Shown here: positions 36,966 to 48,733 of the stretch, piece by piece
Position numbering within the stretch: position 1 is the stretch's first letter
Layout of the letters: each line of letters begins with the position of its first letter
NCBI GenBank assembly: GCA_026008535.1
Contig: BRKX01000006.1
Span: 1,324,501 to 1,388,500, forward strand
DNA from: Perilla frutescens
Taxonomy: Eukaryota > Streptophyta > Magnoliopsida > Lamiales > Lamiaceae
Direction of reading: 5' to 3'
Length of the DNA stretch: 64,000 bases
Made by a program: the position numbers and the translations under genes
Notes under the pieces: model-generated
The model's database searches: none
What the model was told of the DNA's origin: nothing
Seen by the model: only the letters and a program-made list of their open reading frames with translations

Positions 36966-37567
36966 AAAGCCTGAAATATGAAATCTTGTGCCATTTCCTT
37001 CAACGGCTTGCCATATCACATAATTAATTAATTAATTAATTAATTAATGCCTTCAATAAATTTTCACATCATATTTTAGCTTTATAAACTTGTGATAAAT
37101 ATTATTTTACATACACATACTATAAATATAAAAAGAAATAGTATGAATTAAGCTTAGATAAAAAAAAAATTAAAAAAAATTATCAAATTGAGACGAGAGC
37201 CGGAGAGCGACGTATGCAAAAACAAGTGGATATAAAAAAAAAATGGAACAGTACGTAGAAGTGTAGAACGACTTAAACAAGTTGACTTGAAGTAATCGGC
37301 AAAGCTCCTCAGGAATCCATGGAAATTATTATGTGAGGTCAGATCGCAAATATCATGTTTAATTTTATGCTACCTAGTTTCCCATATTATTAATTCATAA
37401 CTAACTATACAATCAGCCTGCATTTTTTGTTTGAATTTGGTGTAGATATATATCATGTAGAACGCCGGCCGGTGACGGCAATTATATATACTATACTTGT
37501 GTTGTTGTTGTTGTTGGAGTTTCCCGGTCTAATTAAATGAACAAGTGGAGTGGAAATTTAGTTCTTT
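36966..37567. other. 3' flank of the calcium-pump-like gene
   Basis: It contains a (TTAA)n array (37022-37049), a TTGTTG run at about 37501-37516 and the presumed 3' UTR of the minus-strand gene. No other gene seen. Confidence 0.6.
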
Positions 37568-40500
37568 TTACAGAATTACAGCAGCTAGCATCTTGGCTAA
37601 CAGGTCCAGCGGCCAGGAAACGAAGGCGATGAGTAAGCACACACCCCATAACTTAAAATCGAGCGGCCTGCAGCTGCCGAGAAATTCCTCCGCCACCGCG
37701 AAAGCTGCCTGACATATTGGGAAGAGGATCAAAGCCATCCAAAAGCAGCTGTGAAATACACCGCTGAAGATGTTCTTCTTTCTAGGCTGTCTAGCAATGA
37801 ATAAGTTGAACATCTGGCAGAGGAAGAATCCGTTGTATATCATTCCTCCTAGTCCCTTATGCTGAAGAGTCACAAACACACCAGTTTGGTAACACACTTG
37901 GACGCCTATGTTCCTCAACATATCCCTTGTTATGATCACTACTTTCTTCGGTGGCATCTCCGCCGTGGACATTACTGTAACTGGCGGCTCCGTGAGCAGG
38001 GCAAGGCCCCCAACAAGCGCTACTACCAGATTCAGCCAGAACAGCTGGACTGCTGTTATTGGGGCATCCCCCAAAGCCACAGTGGCAGTGAAATTGATGA
38101 GTGAGCTTGAAATACTGAATATGAGCTGCAGTTGGATGAATTTTCTAATATTTTCCAAGAAACTTCTCCCGCTCTTTATCACATTCACCAGCCGCCCTAA
38201 GAAACAATATTTACCATCCCTTAAGCTGATCTCAGAGCAGTCTTTCACAATTTCAGAGGTCGATCGCGAGCTTCCATATGTGACCCCTATATCTGCTAGT
38301 TTGAGAGCAGGAGCATCAACTGTTCGTTGCGCCACCAACGCTACCACTCGGCCTCTTTCCTTCAAACACTTGATGAGAAGAAATCTGTCGTCAGGGGTGC
38401 AGTTTGCCATTATGCAAATCTTTTCTGTCATGTTCAATCTGTCGTCATCTCTCAGTTTCCTAAAATTTTCACCTGTAACCACCACCTGATCATCATCATC
38501 ATCATCTGAGTTAGTAGTGAGTATTCCATATTTCTCTGCGATGGCTCTAAGCACAGAATCCTTCTCTCCTGAAGCAAGGATGGTCCTAATTCCTTCTCCC
38601 TTGAGCATTTCTACTGCGACTTTTGTGGCTTCCGTATTTGTTTTTCTCATGCTAATCATTGCCAGAAATGCTAACTGCGTTTCATCATTGATATTAGATA
38701 TCTCACTGAGATCAGGGAGGTGTTGACAAGCGTAAGCGATCACATGATGATCCGCTTCATCATCAGCATCACCTAGCATATGTACTTGAATATCCATCTG
38801 AAGCTTTCTCTTTCTCTCTCCATCCATTTCTCGTATCTGCCCATCAAGGCCGTAGTGATGGGAACATACGGACAGGATGCGGTCTGGCGGTCCTTTACAA
38901 TGCAAGTATCCTCTATTTCCATTTTTGTCCTTCAATACTTGGAAAAGTTCATGTGTGTTCAAGGGGCTATTAATTTTGGACTGCACAATCAAACTCCTAT
39001 TCATCCCCAAATCCGACTCAGCCCACGACAAGAGGCATTCTAGTTTGGGATCAATATCTACATGATCTGCTGCTCCAGATTGAGATGGCGGCACTGCAGG
39101 CAGACATATTGGTGCAGCAATAACACCATGTAAAGCTTCAACAAGTTGTGATGGCAGCGTGGAGCTTGGGCTTACCAATCCATCACCAACATACAGCTTG
39201 TCGATTTCAAGATGATGCGCAGTCATGCCTCCAGATGTGTCTGTGCAAATGGTTGTAAGAAGCGGTATGTTGACGCAGGCAACAGAATCCCTCAGCTCCA
39301 AGGCCATATCCGCCGCTGCTACAGTTTTGCGGTTCCAGACCAAGATTGATACTGAGATGACCAAGGGAACGCCTTCCATTATCCCCAGCAGCGGGACACT
39401 CAACAAAGTTGTAAGGACTCTTGCTGTTCCTTTGGATCCTGTGATGATTGCTTTCAGGGCTTCAACAAATGTTTTCAACTGCGTAGGTTCTCCCTTGGAA
39501 TCTGGTCTATATCTCCTCTCGTCGTCCAACTTTCCTGCTTTATAGCGGAGGAAGAGCACTACAATTATTAGGATGGATATAAGAAGACCCAAAATATGGA
39601 GGCAGTCAAATAATTTATTTAGGTAGCACTCAACATTGCAATCCTTGTTAGCTGCAGCCTGGCTCATCATCTCACCCCAGACTGTGTCCGTGCCCGTAGA
39701 GGTGACCAGCATCCTACCATCACCATTTACGACTTTGGACCCGTAAAACATAAAGGGGTTGGCCTCATTAATGATGGAGGCGTCATCCAGTTGCAGCGAT
39801 TCATCACCGCTGCCAAGGAAGAGGCCATCAGCAGGAAGCTGATCCCCCTTCCGCAGGATTGCTATATCACCAACCTCAATATCCACTTCACCCACACTAC
39901 CAGTGTTGCCTCCTCTAAGTATTTGTACGTCTAACTTCCTCCCTGATTGGGACTTAATGTTGTTGGACCACTTCTCCCAACACTTGCGTGCGGTCGTGCA
40001 CACTACGATCATGGCCACGGTGGCGAGTAAAACCACGCCGTTAAACCACCCCATGTTGTGCAGGCCGTCCTCCTTGATCCCGAACCCTAGGGATAGCGCC
40101 GCGGCACAGGAGAGAAGGAAGACGGTGTAGTTGTTGCAAGATTCAAGAAACGTAGTGAAGAAAGTGATGAGGAGAAATTGGGATAGTTGGTTGGGGTTGC
40201 ATGCAGGTGGAGGGAATGAGATACAGATCATTCTTCTTCCGTATTCAAGGTCAGTTTTGAGTTCTTCCGCTACTCCCCTAACTCCTCCAAAGCGATCAAG
40301 GGCTTGCAAACTCTTCTTCTTTACAATCTCTATCTGAATGTATTGGAGCTCAGGATGAGCAGTCGGTGAATCCGCAGAATTGGTACCCGCCTATATATAT
40401 ATATATATATACCGTACCATATCTATGACATTAATTTTTAATAAATGAATGAAGTAATTCGGATGAGGATTACTTGTTAATATACGTACACGTACCTCGG

Positions 40501-40735
40501 TCGAGATAGGAGCGTAATGAGCGGTTGAGGACTTGAAGAGCAGAGTGGAGCGAATAACTAAAATATACTTGATCAATTTCTTTTTTGCATGAATGCTGCA
40601 GGGGCTACTACTCTCACCTTCTTCAGATACATACACCTCCCCTTCTAATTCTGCTTCGTCTTTCTCCAGAAGTGATGATTCCATTTCCAGCTGTGCTTCA
40701 ACATCAAAGCCCGCATTCTCCGTTGAATCCGACAT
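37568..40735 (-). CDS. Plasma-membrane-type Ca2+-ATPase homologue (ACA12/13-like) with degenerate catalytic motifs; CDS complement(join(37568..40390,40496..40735))
   Basis: Two exons (80 and 940 codons), separated by a 105-bp GT-AG intron containing an AT microsatellite, give 1020 residues, the normal ACA size. The N-terminus (about 50-67, KKKLIKYILVIRSTLLF) has the basic-hydrophobic look of an autoinhibitory calmodulin-binding segment. About ten membrane segments are recognisable (M1 about 147-180, M2 193-214, M3 344-361, M4 403-432, M5-M10 about 827-1012). Family landmarks are present but altered. The TGES loop reads IINEANPF (about 286-293). The phosphorylation motif DKTGTLT reads DTSGGMT (464-470, Asp kept). 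KGA reads KGP (579). TGDN reads SGEK (687-690). TGDGTNDAPAL reads VAQRTVDAPAL (766-776). In M6 the Ca2+-ligand Asp of NLIMD is Ala (NLVVA, 871). PEGLP reads MEGVP (418-422, Glu kept). No stop or frameshift interrupts 1020 codons, so it is probably a maintained pseudoenzyme rather than a working pump; a young pseudogene is the alternative. The start MSDSTENAG was chosen over an upstream ATG preceded by poly-Phe from a T-run. Confidence 0.9.
40391..40495 (-). other. Intron of the calcium-pump-like gene
   Basis: On the minus strand it starts GTACGTGTAC and ends TATATAG. It is phase 0, between STE and AGTN. A (TA)n microsatellite occupies its 3' end, next to the acceptor, so length variation there could affect splicing. 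Confidence 0.85.
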
Positions 40736-41388
40736 CGATCTACTTCGATCTTCAATTGATGCACTCAACTTCAATTCGCTTTCTATATATACATACATAT
40801 ATATATATAACCTGCCTTTACAAAAAAAAAAAAAAAAGAAAAACGAAGCTACCAGGAAAGATTCCACGCGGTTAATTAAAACGCGTTCGATCGATCTTTC
40901 CTCTGGGTTTTTGCGTGCTCTTTTTTTCTTCTATCCTCATATCTTATAGAATGCATGGACTTTAATTTTTAATTTGATTATCACCAAGATTAAAGGATTT
41001 ATTTATTTCTGAGAATTAAGAACACGAGAGATTGTATCATATGTATACATACACGTATACACACACACATATATATATATAATAGAAAATTGCATTTTTG
41101 GTCGTCCTCTACTAACTATATATGGCCTTCAATTCTCGACTTTTGGTTCTGGTTCTAACTTTTGATTTTTAAATAATTTGGTCCTCTATGTTGCAATGTT
41201 GTTACATATTTAGTCCCAGTGGCCTCGGAAATTGACCATATTAAGCACAAAATTCTCACATGCATGATCAAAACTTAAAATATAGATGTATCGTGGATTT
41301 GAGTTTTAGATATTTAATAAGGCTTTAAAATAAAGAATTATAATATGGATATTCAGTTTGGGCATTTTCATGTTTTTTCCCTAGTTGG
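40736..41388. other. 5' flank of the calcium-pump-like gene
   Basis: A poly-A/poly-T run (40821-40835), (TA)n tracts near 40785-40809 and 41070-41082 and AT-rich DNA. It probably contains the minus-strand promoter, but no TATA box can be singled out among the AT tracts. No other gene. Confidence 0.55.
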
Positions 41389-41942
41389 TGTGGACTCTAG
41401 CTAAACAAAATAATATAACAACGTAATAACAATAATAGTTGAAGATCAAAATATCAACAACTTCAAATAATTTAAATATCGAAATGATATAACCAAATTT
41501 ATAGAAACTCGAGGCCTGTGGAGATCACAGTTTCCTTAAACCAAATTCGTCCTGTATGGACGTTTGATTCACAGGATACAACGGATGAACCGGAACTTCC
41601 TCCGGCGAACTGAACACTATGCTCGAACTTGATCAAATAGAGCTAGAACTCGAAACTTGGAGCACAACCTTCAAAACACAAACTAAATCTAGAACTCGAG
41701 CTTGCTCAAAAGAGAGAATCGAGAACTAGAGAAGAGAGGAAATGATCTTTGTTTGGTGTGTTTTTCAAATGAAGATTGAGGCCACCTTTTATAGGATCCA
41801 AAGTGAGACCTCTCACTTGTTCACCATTAACTTTCATGGTGTAACCTCCAAAGATGAAAGGTTGCCATAAAGGCAAACCTTTGGAATTTAGAGCTTAGAA
41901 TATTCTAGATATATCCCTCACAATATTTTAAATTTTCCAACA
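41389..41942 (-). repeat. 3' LTR of the 5.64-kb copia element
   Basis: TGTGGACTCT...TTTTCCAACA on the plus strand. The minus-strand TATA box CTATAAAAGG is at 41785-41794. The minus-strand purine tract GTGGGGGAT (41943-41951) lies next to it. Confidence 0.92.
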
Positions 41943-42476
41943 ATCCCCCACATGAGGGAAATTGATGAAGAATTTGATCAAGTTCAACAGTTAAATCCGG
42001 CATAGGATAGGTAGGTATAACCCTTTGAACATTCCCTTGTAAAATATATCGATTTTACTGGCTCTCAATAGACGCGATGTCCTTGAACTGGTCTGCCGTT
42101 TGTGTAAATGATGATATACCTTACACAGGATTCTCCCTAACACATTTCAGTTCTCATTGTTATGTTCATTCATGGCCCTGAACATGCGCCTGGTTCTGTA
42201 AGAGGGTTTAAGAATTGAGCCTCACACAATTCCCTTCGAAGCGGCCCCACTTCTCTCTTACATAGGCGATTCTTTCAAATAGCCCGTACTATCTCGCTTG
42301 ACTTATCGACGCGTAAGAATCATTAAAAGCCAAATGCTTAACCTTCTCCATTCGGGTATCACTTATTAAGGGATAACAACCCCCCACCGTGATCATATGA
42401 GTCTTTTTATAATTAGGTTGTCCCATTGAACCTAGATCTTGGGATCTCCAGTCAACTAGATTGGATTTCCATTGTA

Positions 42477-43928
42477 TCAACTCTTTTCTAGAGGCTTTAG
42501 ACTCATCCCTCTAGTTGATTTTGCAACTAACTCCCTGTTTAACCCTTTGGTTAACGGATCCGTCAAGTTATCTTTTGACTTCACATAGTCAATAGATATA
42601 ACACCAGTTGAGAGTAGTTGTCTAATGGTATTGTGTCTTCGACGTATATGTCTAGACTTACCATTATTCATATGGCTTTGTGCCCTACCAATTGCAGATT
42701 GACTGTCACAATGTAGACAGATTGCAGGCATTAGCTTCGGCCAACTTGGAATATCTTTTAGGAAATGAAGTAGCCACTCAGCTTCTTCACCACTTTTGTC
42801 CAATGCTATAAACTCAGATTCCATGGTAGTCTAGCTATTACAGTTTGCTTAGAATATTTCCATGATATGGTTGCACCTCCCAAAGTGAATACATATCCAC
42901 TTGTGGACTTAGACTCCTTCATATCAGATATCCAGTTAGCATCACAATAGCCTTCAACAACAGCTGGATATGTCCCGTAGTGCAGTCCATAATCACGAGT
43001 ATATCTCAAGTATCTAAGTAGTCTCACTATACCTTTCCAGTGTGCATCAGTTGGATTACTAGTATATCTACTTAATTTGCTTACTGCATAGGCAATGTCT
43101 GGACGTGTACAACTCATTAAGTACATCAGACTTCCTATGACTCTCGAATATTCCACTTGAGAAACACTTTCACCTTTGTTTTTAGATAGATGTTGACTAG
43201 TGTCTATTGGGGTTCTAGCAATACTAGAGTCATTCTTGTTAAATTTCTCAAGAATTTTGTCCACAAAATATGACTAACTCAGCACAATTCCTTGTGATGT
43301 TCGAAGAATTTTCATTCCAAGTATCACATCAGCTAGACCCATGTCCTTCATGTCAAATCTTGAATTTAACATCTCTTTTGTGGAATTAATCATCTTATCA
43401 TTGCTCCCAACAATAAGCATGTCATCTACGTACAGACATAAAATTATATACAAATCCACTTTCTGTTTCTTTAACGTAGACACATTTATCACACTGATTA
43501 ATTTTGAATCCACATCCCATCATAGCATTATCAAATTTCTCATGTCATTGCTTTGGTGCTTGTTTCAAGCCATACAAAGACTTCATCAATTTGCAAACCT
43601 TATTCTCTTGCCCAGGAGCAGAGAATCCTTCAGGTTGCTCCATATAGATCTCTTCTTCCAAATCATCATTTAGAAAAACAGTCTTTACATCCATCTGATG
43701 TATTTCAAGATTTTTCAAAGCTGCAAAAGCAATAACCATCCTAATGGATGTTATTCTCGTTATTGGAGAATATGTGTCAAAGTAGTTAAGACCTTCTTTC
43801 TGTTTGTAACCTTTAATTACAAGTCTAGCCTTGTACTTATCAACAGTTCCATCAGCTTTCATTTTCCTTTTGAAAATCCACTTATAGCCTAATGGTTTAC
43901 TTCCTGGGGAAGATCTACTAGCTCCCAA
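42477..43928 (-). pseudogene. Copia reverse transcriptase and RNase H, broken
   Basis: Frame 43545-43928 has YKWIFKRKMKADGTVDKYKA, LVIKGYKQKEGLNYFDTYSP, HQMDVKTVFLNDDLEEEIYM, EQPEGF and KSLYGLKQAPKQ, then a stop. Frame 43274-43513 has the catalytic LYVDDMLIVGSN and FDMKDMGLADVILGMKIL. Frame 42806-43264 continues with GSLMYLMSCTRPDIAYAVSK and YCDANW; a frameshift near 42815 moves RNase H into 42477-42824 (MESEFIALDKSGEEAEWL, CDSQSAIGRAQ, HIRRRHNTIR, VKSKDNLTDPLTKGL). At least three breaks prevent one continuous product. Confidence 0.92.
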
Positions 43929-43969
43929 GTATGTTTCTGCAAAATGGAATCAATTTCACTTTGAATTGC

Positions 43970-45172
43970 CTATTTCCATAGAGGACCGTTTGAAGAATTC
44001 ATTGCTTCGAAAAAGCTTTGAGGTTCACTTTCAACCATGTAGGTTAAAAAGTCTAGACCATAGGATTTTTCAATCCTAGCTCTTTTGCTTCTTCGTGGTT
44101 CTACCACCTCTTCGTCATGTTCTTCTTCTTCCACTACTTCTAAAGTCCGTTTAATGAAAGTAGGTTCCATTTCACTCTTTCTTGGAAACACATGTTCAAA
44201 AAATGAAGCATTTCTCGATTCAATTATCGTATTTTTGTGTATGTCTTCAATTTTAGACTCATGCACAAGAAACCGATAAGCACTACTATTATGTGCATAA
44301 CCAATAAATATGCAATCAATAGTTTTTGATCCAATCTTCACCTTTTTAGGTGTAGGTATCGCTACCTTGGCAAGACACCCCCACACTTGCAAGTATTTAT
44401 AGGATGGTTGTCTTCCATGCCATAACTCATATGCACTTTTGTCTACTTTCTTACGGGGTACCTTATTTAAAAGGTAGTTAGCCGTTAAGACAGGTTCCCC
44501 CCACATGTTCTGAGGTAATCCAAAACTTAATAGCAACGCATTCATCATTTCTTTCAACGTTCTATTTTTCCGTTCTGCAGTGCCGTTTTGTTGTGGCGAA
44601 TAAGGTGTAGTGGTCTCATGCCTTATTCCATTTTCAGCAAAGAAATTGGCAAAATGTGACTCATACTCACCTCCTCTGTCACTTCGTAGCACCTTAATCG
44701 TTTTACTTAGTTGATTCTCAACTTCAGTTTTATAGAGAACAAATTTCTCTACTGCTTCATCTTTACTTTTGAGAAGATACACATAGCAGAATCTACTGCA
44801 ATCATCTACAAAAGTAATGAAATACTTGTTTCCACCTCGTGTGGGAACTGCCTTTAAATCACGCACATCTGTGTGAATTAGGTCAAGTGGTTCACTATTT
44901 CTTTCTATAGTTTGGAAGGATAATCGAGTTAACTTGGCTTCAACACAAGTTTCATACTTATGTGTTGAGTCAATATGGAACATAGGTATGCTTTTCATAC
45001 TCATTAACCTGCACAGGGTATTAAAGTTGACATGTCCTAGTCTACCATGCCACATTATGGAAGACTCAAGCATATAAACGGAAGAGTTCACTTTATTATT
45101 CATGGCTGACTTAACAGTCATTACATTGAGCTTACAAAGCCTATTACATTCATAACCCTTTCCAACAAACAC
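43970..45172 (-). pseudogene. Copia integrase, catalytic triad intact
   Basis: A 400-codon open frame. GAG-pre-integrase has WHGRLGHVNFNTL. The zinc-binding HHCC module reads HKYETCVEAKL, so the first Cys of the usual CxxC pair is Tyr. The core keeps Asp in LIHTDVRD, Asp in LRSDRGGEY and Glu in NGTAERKNR. The C-terminal part has YELWHGRQPSYKYLQVWGCL, an acidic EEEEHDEEVVEPRRSKRAR region and the usual bridge to RT. A TGA just upstream (before VFVGKGYECN) separates it from the protease. Confidence 0.92.
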
Positions 45173-45173
45173 T

Positions 45174-46428
45174 CAATTCTTGGTCAAAATGACCTTATCA
45201 GACTCAAAGACAATGCGAAAGCCATGCTTGCTTAACAATAAACCAGACACAAGATTCTTACGGATCTCTGGAACATACAACACATTGTTGAGAGTCAGCT
45301 CCTTTCCTAAGGTCATCTTCAAAAACCACATTTCCAAGGCCTTTCACATCGGATGTAGCGAAGTTCCCATGAAAAGTTTCTCACCATCCACTTGATCATC
45401 AAGAGAACTGAAAAACTCCTTGTTTGAACACACATGCCGGGTAGCACCCATATCAACCCACCATTCCCAAGGGTTTGAACCAACAAGGTTTACCTCGGAG
45501 ATCACTGCAGATGCATCTCTTCAACATCCATGGAGAGGCTTTCCACCATGTGTGCTTCTTGGATCTTCTTCGGCTTTGTACAATCGAAAGCCCTGTGACC
45601 ATGCTTGTCACAATTGAAGCATTTCCCATTGAACTTCTTCTTGAAGTTCTCCTTCTTCGGTCCTAACATCTTTTTACTTGCAAAATTAGATTTCTTATTA
45701 GAGTTCCGTCTTGAGCTCTCGCCATGCTCAACCATATTTGCCTTAGCCTCTAGAGGAGTAAACAGTCTTTTATCATAGCTCTTGTTATCTTCTTCAATGC
45801 GAAGTCTAACGATGAGCTCTTCAACGGCCATCTCCTTTTTCTTATGAGTTAAGTAATTCTTGAAATCTTTCCAATTCGGTGGTACCTTCGCTATGATAGC
45901 AGCCACTTGGAAATTTTCACTCACCACCATTCTTTCAGAATGAATATCGTGCAATCTTATTTGGAGCTCTTGCACTTAACTGATCACGGTCTTTGAATCA
46001 ACCATCTTGTAGTCGAGAAATCGACCTACAATAAATTTCTTCGCTCCAGCATCTTCAGTCTTATATTTCTTCTCCAAGGACTCCCATAGTTCCTTAGCCA
46101 TTTTGATAGAGCAATACACGTTGTATAGTGTATCCACTAAGCAGTTCATCACGTAGTTCTTGCACAGAAAATCTAAGTGGTTCCATGCATCAAGCGCATT
46201 AACAGCTTGAGCATCAGCATTTGCCCCTAATGTCGGAGGGTCTTCAGTCAAGAACCTCGCAAGGTTCAATGTTGTCAAGTAAAACAACATCTTTTGTTGC
46301 CACCGTTTGAAATTTAAGCCATTGAATTTCTCCGGCTTGTCAGCATGATTGACAGAAACATTGATAGCATCGATCCTCACAGTGTTAGCAGTGGCGGCGG
46401 CGACGTTGTTCATCTGTTCACTAGACAT
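45174..46428 (-). pseudogene. Copia gag and protease, broken by a nonsense codon and frameshifts
   Basis: Gag starts at MSSEQMNNVAAATAN (46428) and has KPEKFNGLNFKRWQQKML, characteristic of copia gag. An in-frame TAA at about 45976, between VIS and VQELQIRL, interrupts it; the rest continues in the same frame to an intact CCHC zinc knuckle (CFNCDKHGHRAFDC). The protease region (45174-45500) reads WWVDMGATRHVCS; the active-site Asp is kept but the following residue is Met. It is then frameshifted. Confidence 0.9.
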
Positions 46429-46475
46429 ATTGAAAACTAGGGTTTTCCAAGTACGAGATGAATTTGGTTTAAGAT

Positions 46476-47031
46476 TGTTGACTCTAACTGAACAAAATAA
46501 TATAACAACGTAATAACAATAGTAGTTCAAGATCAAAATATCAACAACTTGAAATAATTTAAATATCGAAATGATATAACCAAATTTATAGAAACCCGAG
46601 GCCTGTGGAGATCACAGTTTTCTTAAACCAAATTCGTCCTGTATGGACGTTTGATTCTCAGGATACAACGGATGAACCGGAACTTCCTCCGGTGAACTGA
46701 ACACTATGCTCGAACTTGATCAAACGGAGCTAGAACTCGAAACTTGGAGCACATATCCTTCAAAACACAAACTAAATCTAGAACTCGAGCTTGCTCAAAA
46801 GAGAGAATCGAGAACTAGAGAAGAGAGGAAATGATTTTTGTTTGGTGTGTTTTTCAAATGAAGATTGAGGCCACCTTTTATAGGATCCAAAGTGAGACCT
46901 CTCACTTGTTCACCATTAACTTTCATGATGTAACCTCCAAAGATGAAAGGTTGCCATAAAGGCAAACCTTTGAAATTTAGAGCTTAGAATATTCTAGATA
47001 TATCCCTCACAATATTTCAAATTTTCCAACA
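46476..47031 (-). repeat. 5' LTR of the 5.64-kb copia element
   Basis: TGTTGACTCT...TTTTCCAACA on the plus strand, 556 bp, with the minus-strand TATA box CTATAAAAGG at about 46873-46882. Confidence 0.92.
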
Positions 47032-47325
47032 TTTAGATTATGGGCGAAACATCCAATTAATTGTCTCTCAATTCTCATATTCTCTCAAATCTTAAGATAA
47101 CTAAATAATAATTAGAGGTAAAAGTGATTAATTTTCAGGTCGAATAGGACTAATATATAAATGTGTAATAAAACCAATGACTCTCAATAATTTTGGGTTT
47201 GGATGATTAAATGCCTTTGAAATTTCAAAGGGAAGTAGGAAGGATACATCCACGAAGTTTCTCTCACATCGCTATATCAACAAATAAATTAAATTAAATG
47301 TACGTGGCATGTATGCGGTGTGGTG

Positions 47326-47726
47326 GAGTAGAAATTCTTTAGTCCCAATTTTGTGTGTCAATTCTGTGTGCCAATATTAAAATTATATATTATTAATAAT
47401 ATTTTTTTTGGTAAAAATAAAAATTATTATGTTATAACTCATCATAATTAATATTTATTGTTAAAAAATAAAATTTTAAAAAATTATATACTTAAGTTTG
47501 GAATAATCAACCACAAAAATTAATTATATTAACTAAAACATAAAAATTAAATATTAAAAAATAATTATAAACTCTAATTGGGTGGAATAAACCCTAAATA
47601 AAATTGTAAAATTATACTAATCCAAAAGAAATTAAAATTAAAGAAAAAATTGAAAGAAAAAATAACAATTTTAAAATTTAATACACGATTAGCACACATG
47701 AGATGAGATTAGAGGATCTCAAGTGG
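47326..47726 (-). mobile_element. AT-rich MITE family A, copy 5 (inverted, well preserved)
   Basis: The ends form imperfect terminal repeats: AGTAGAAATTCTTTAGTCCC on the left and the inverse of GAGATTAGAGGATCTCAAGT on the right. The core CTCTAATTGGGTGGAATAAA is followed by CCCTAAAT. It aligns along its whole length with the copy at 58204. Confidence 0.8.
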
Positions 47727-47985
47727 GTGTGGTGTGGTGCGAATATACTTGGGTATGCAAAGATCATCTCTTACAAATTTTGAATGTTATATAATATTCA
47801 TATCCTTATTACTCTTACAAAATTATAGGAATGTCGTAATTTCCTAATTTGAGTTTCTTTAATTTAATTATGTGATGAGATTATTGAAGAAAAAAATATT
47901 TAGAGAAGTGTCGGTACTCAAACGACACGTATTTTCGATAAAATGAGGAAATTTTAATAGTTTATATCAAGGGAACTAAATATTC

Positions 47986-48681
47986 CTAAATTTGCCGGCT
48001 CTATGCAGAAACTTCATAATTTGTTGCATACAAAATTGTCTGGTCTTCCGATTCTTGGCAATCATTTCTAGCTATTAACTCGTAGAATTCCTACGTATAG
48101 TCCGTCACCGTTTTATTACCTTGTTGTAAAGTATTGAATTGTATAAAAATACTTTGAGCAAAATCAGCAGGAAGAAAATGTTGGCGCAATCTCGTCTTCA
48201 TCTTTTCCCAAGAAGAAGCCTTGGGTTTTCCTTTTCGCAACCTCATGTCCTGCATCTTATCCCACCAAAGTGATGCATATCCTCGAAGCCGAGTGGCAAC
48301 GAGTTTAACTTTCTGGCTTTCCGAGGTGTCTTGATATTCAAAGAATTTTTCAACAGTGCTAAGCCAATCAAGAAATTCATCTGGTCGAAGACGGCCATGA
48401 AACTCCGGTATGTCCATCTTCACAAAATCTGTAGATCGGTTGAACTTTGTAAAGAAATTATTGAATTCTTTGCTGGCGAAAGGATTCTCATACTCAGAGT
48501 CGTCACTAGAATAGCCATGGCCTGAACTGAGTTCGCTTCTGGCCTCTTGACGTTCAAGTCGTATGGTCAGCTCCTCAACCTGTTTTCGAAGTGCCTGAAT
48601 TTCAGCATCCCGTTCATCTCCTGTATTTTCCAAGTTGCCTCGACCACGCCCACCTCTTCCTCTTCCCGCTCTCGCTGCCAT
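47986..48681 (-). pseudogene. Truncated retrotransposon gag (Ty3/gypsy type)
   Basis: It begins MAARAGRGRGGRGRG, then a coiled-coil-like stretch (LRKQVEELTIRLERQ), then the Retrotrans_gag region: KMDIPEFHGRLRPDEFLDWL, VEKFFEYQD, LVATRLRGYASLWWDKM and MKTRLRQHFLPADF. An in-frame TAG follows VTDYT at 48091. Recognisable gag (EFYELIARND) continues past it to about 47986, where similarity ends. Pol and the 3' LTR are missing, so only the 5' end of the element survives. Confidence 0.88.
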
Positions 48682-48719
48682 GAGAGAGATGGAAAGAAAA
48701 ATACCAAGAGCGTATTCTA

Positions 48720-48731
48720 GCTCTGATACCA
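48720..48731 (-). other. Primer-binding site of the truncated element
   Basis: On the minus strand TGGTATCAGAGC, the exact initiator-tRNA-Met complement, lies 2 bases from the LTR. Confidence 0.9.
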
Positions 48732-48733
48732 AA

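Larger units (their letters stand above)
41389..47031 (-). mobile_element. Ty1/copia LTR retrotransposon (5.64 kb), relatively young but inactivated
   Basis: Two near-identical LTRs (554 and 556 bp; about 17 differences by eye, roughly 97% identity) bracket gag, protease, integrase, RT and RNase H on the minus strand, the copia order. The 5-bp flanks (GTTGG and TTTAG) do not match cleanly, so no target duplication is claimed. A GTGGGGGAT purine tract abuts the 3' LTR. The leader between the 5' LTR and gag ATG is only about 45 bp and holds no initiator-Met-type primer site. Several stops and frameshifts make it non-autonomous. Confidence 0.93.

Noticed and set aside
37859..40337. Plus-strand open frames across the pump-like gene
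   Set aside because: Antisense shadows without start context or domains; the minus-strand frame matches the P-type ATPase fold throughout.
42289..42480. 63-codon minus-strand frame after copia RNase H
   Set aside because: It lies in the element's 3' untranslated region after the polyprotein stop and has no known domain.
41389..47036. 5-bp target duplication for the second copia element
   Set aside because: GTTGG and TTTAG match at only three of five positions, so it was not called.
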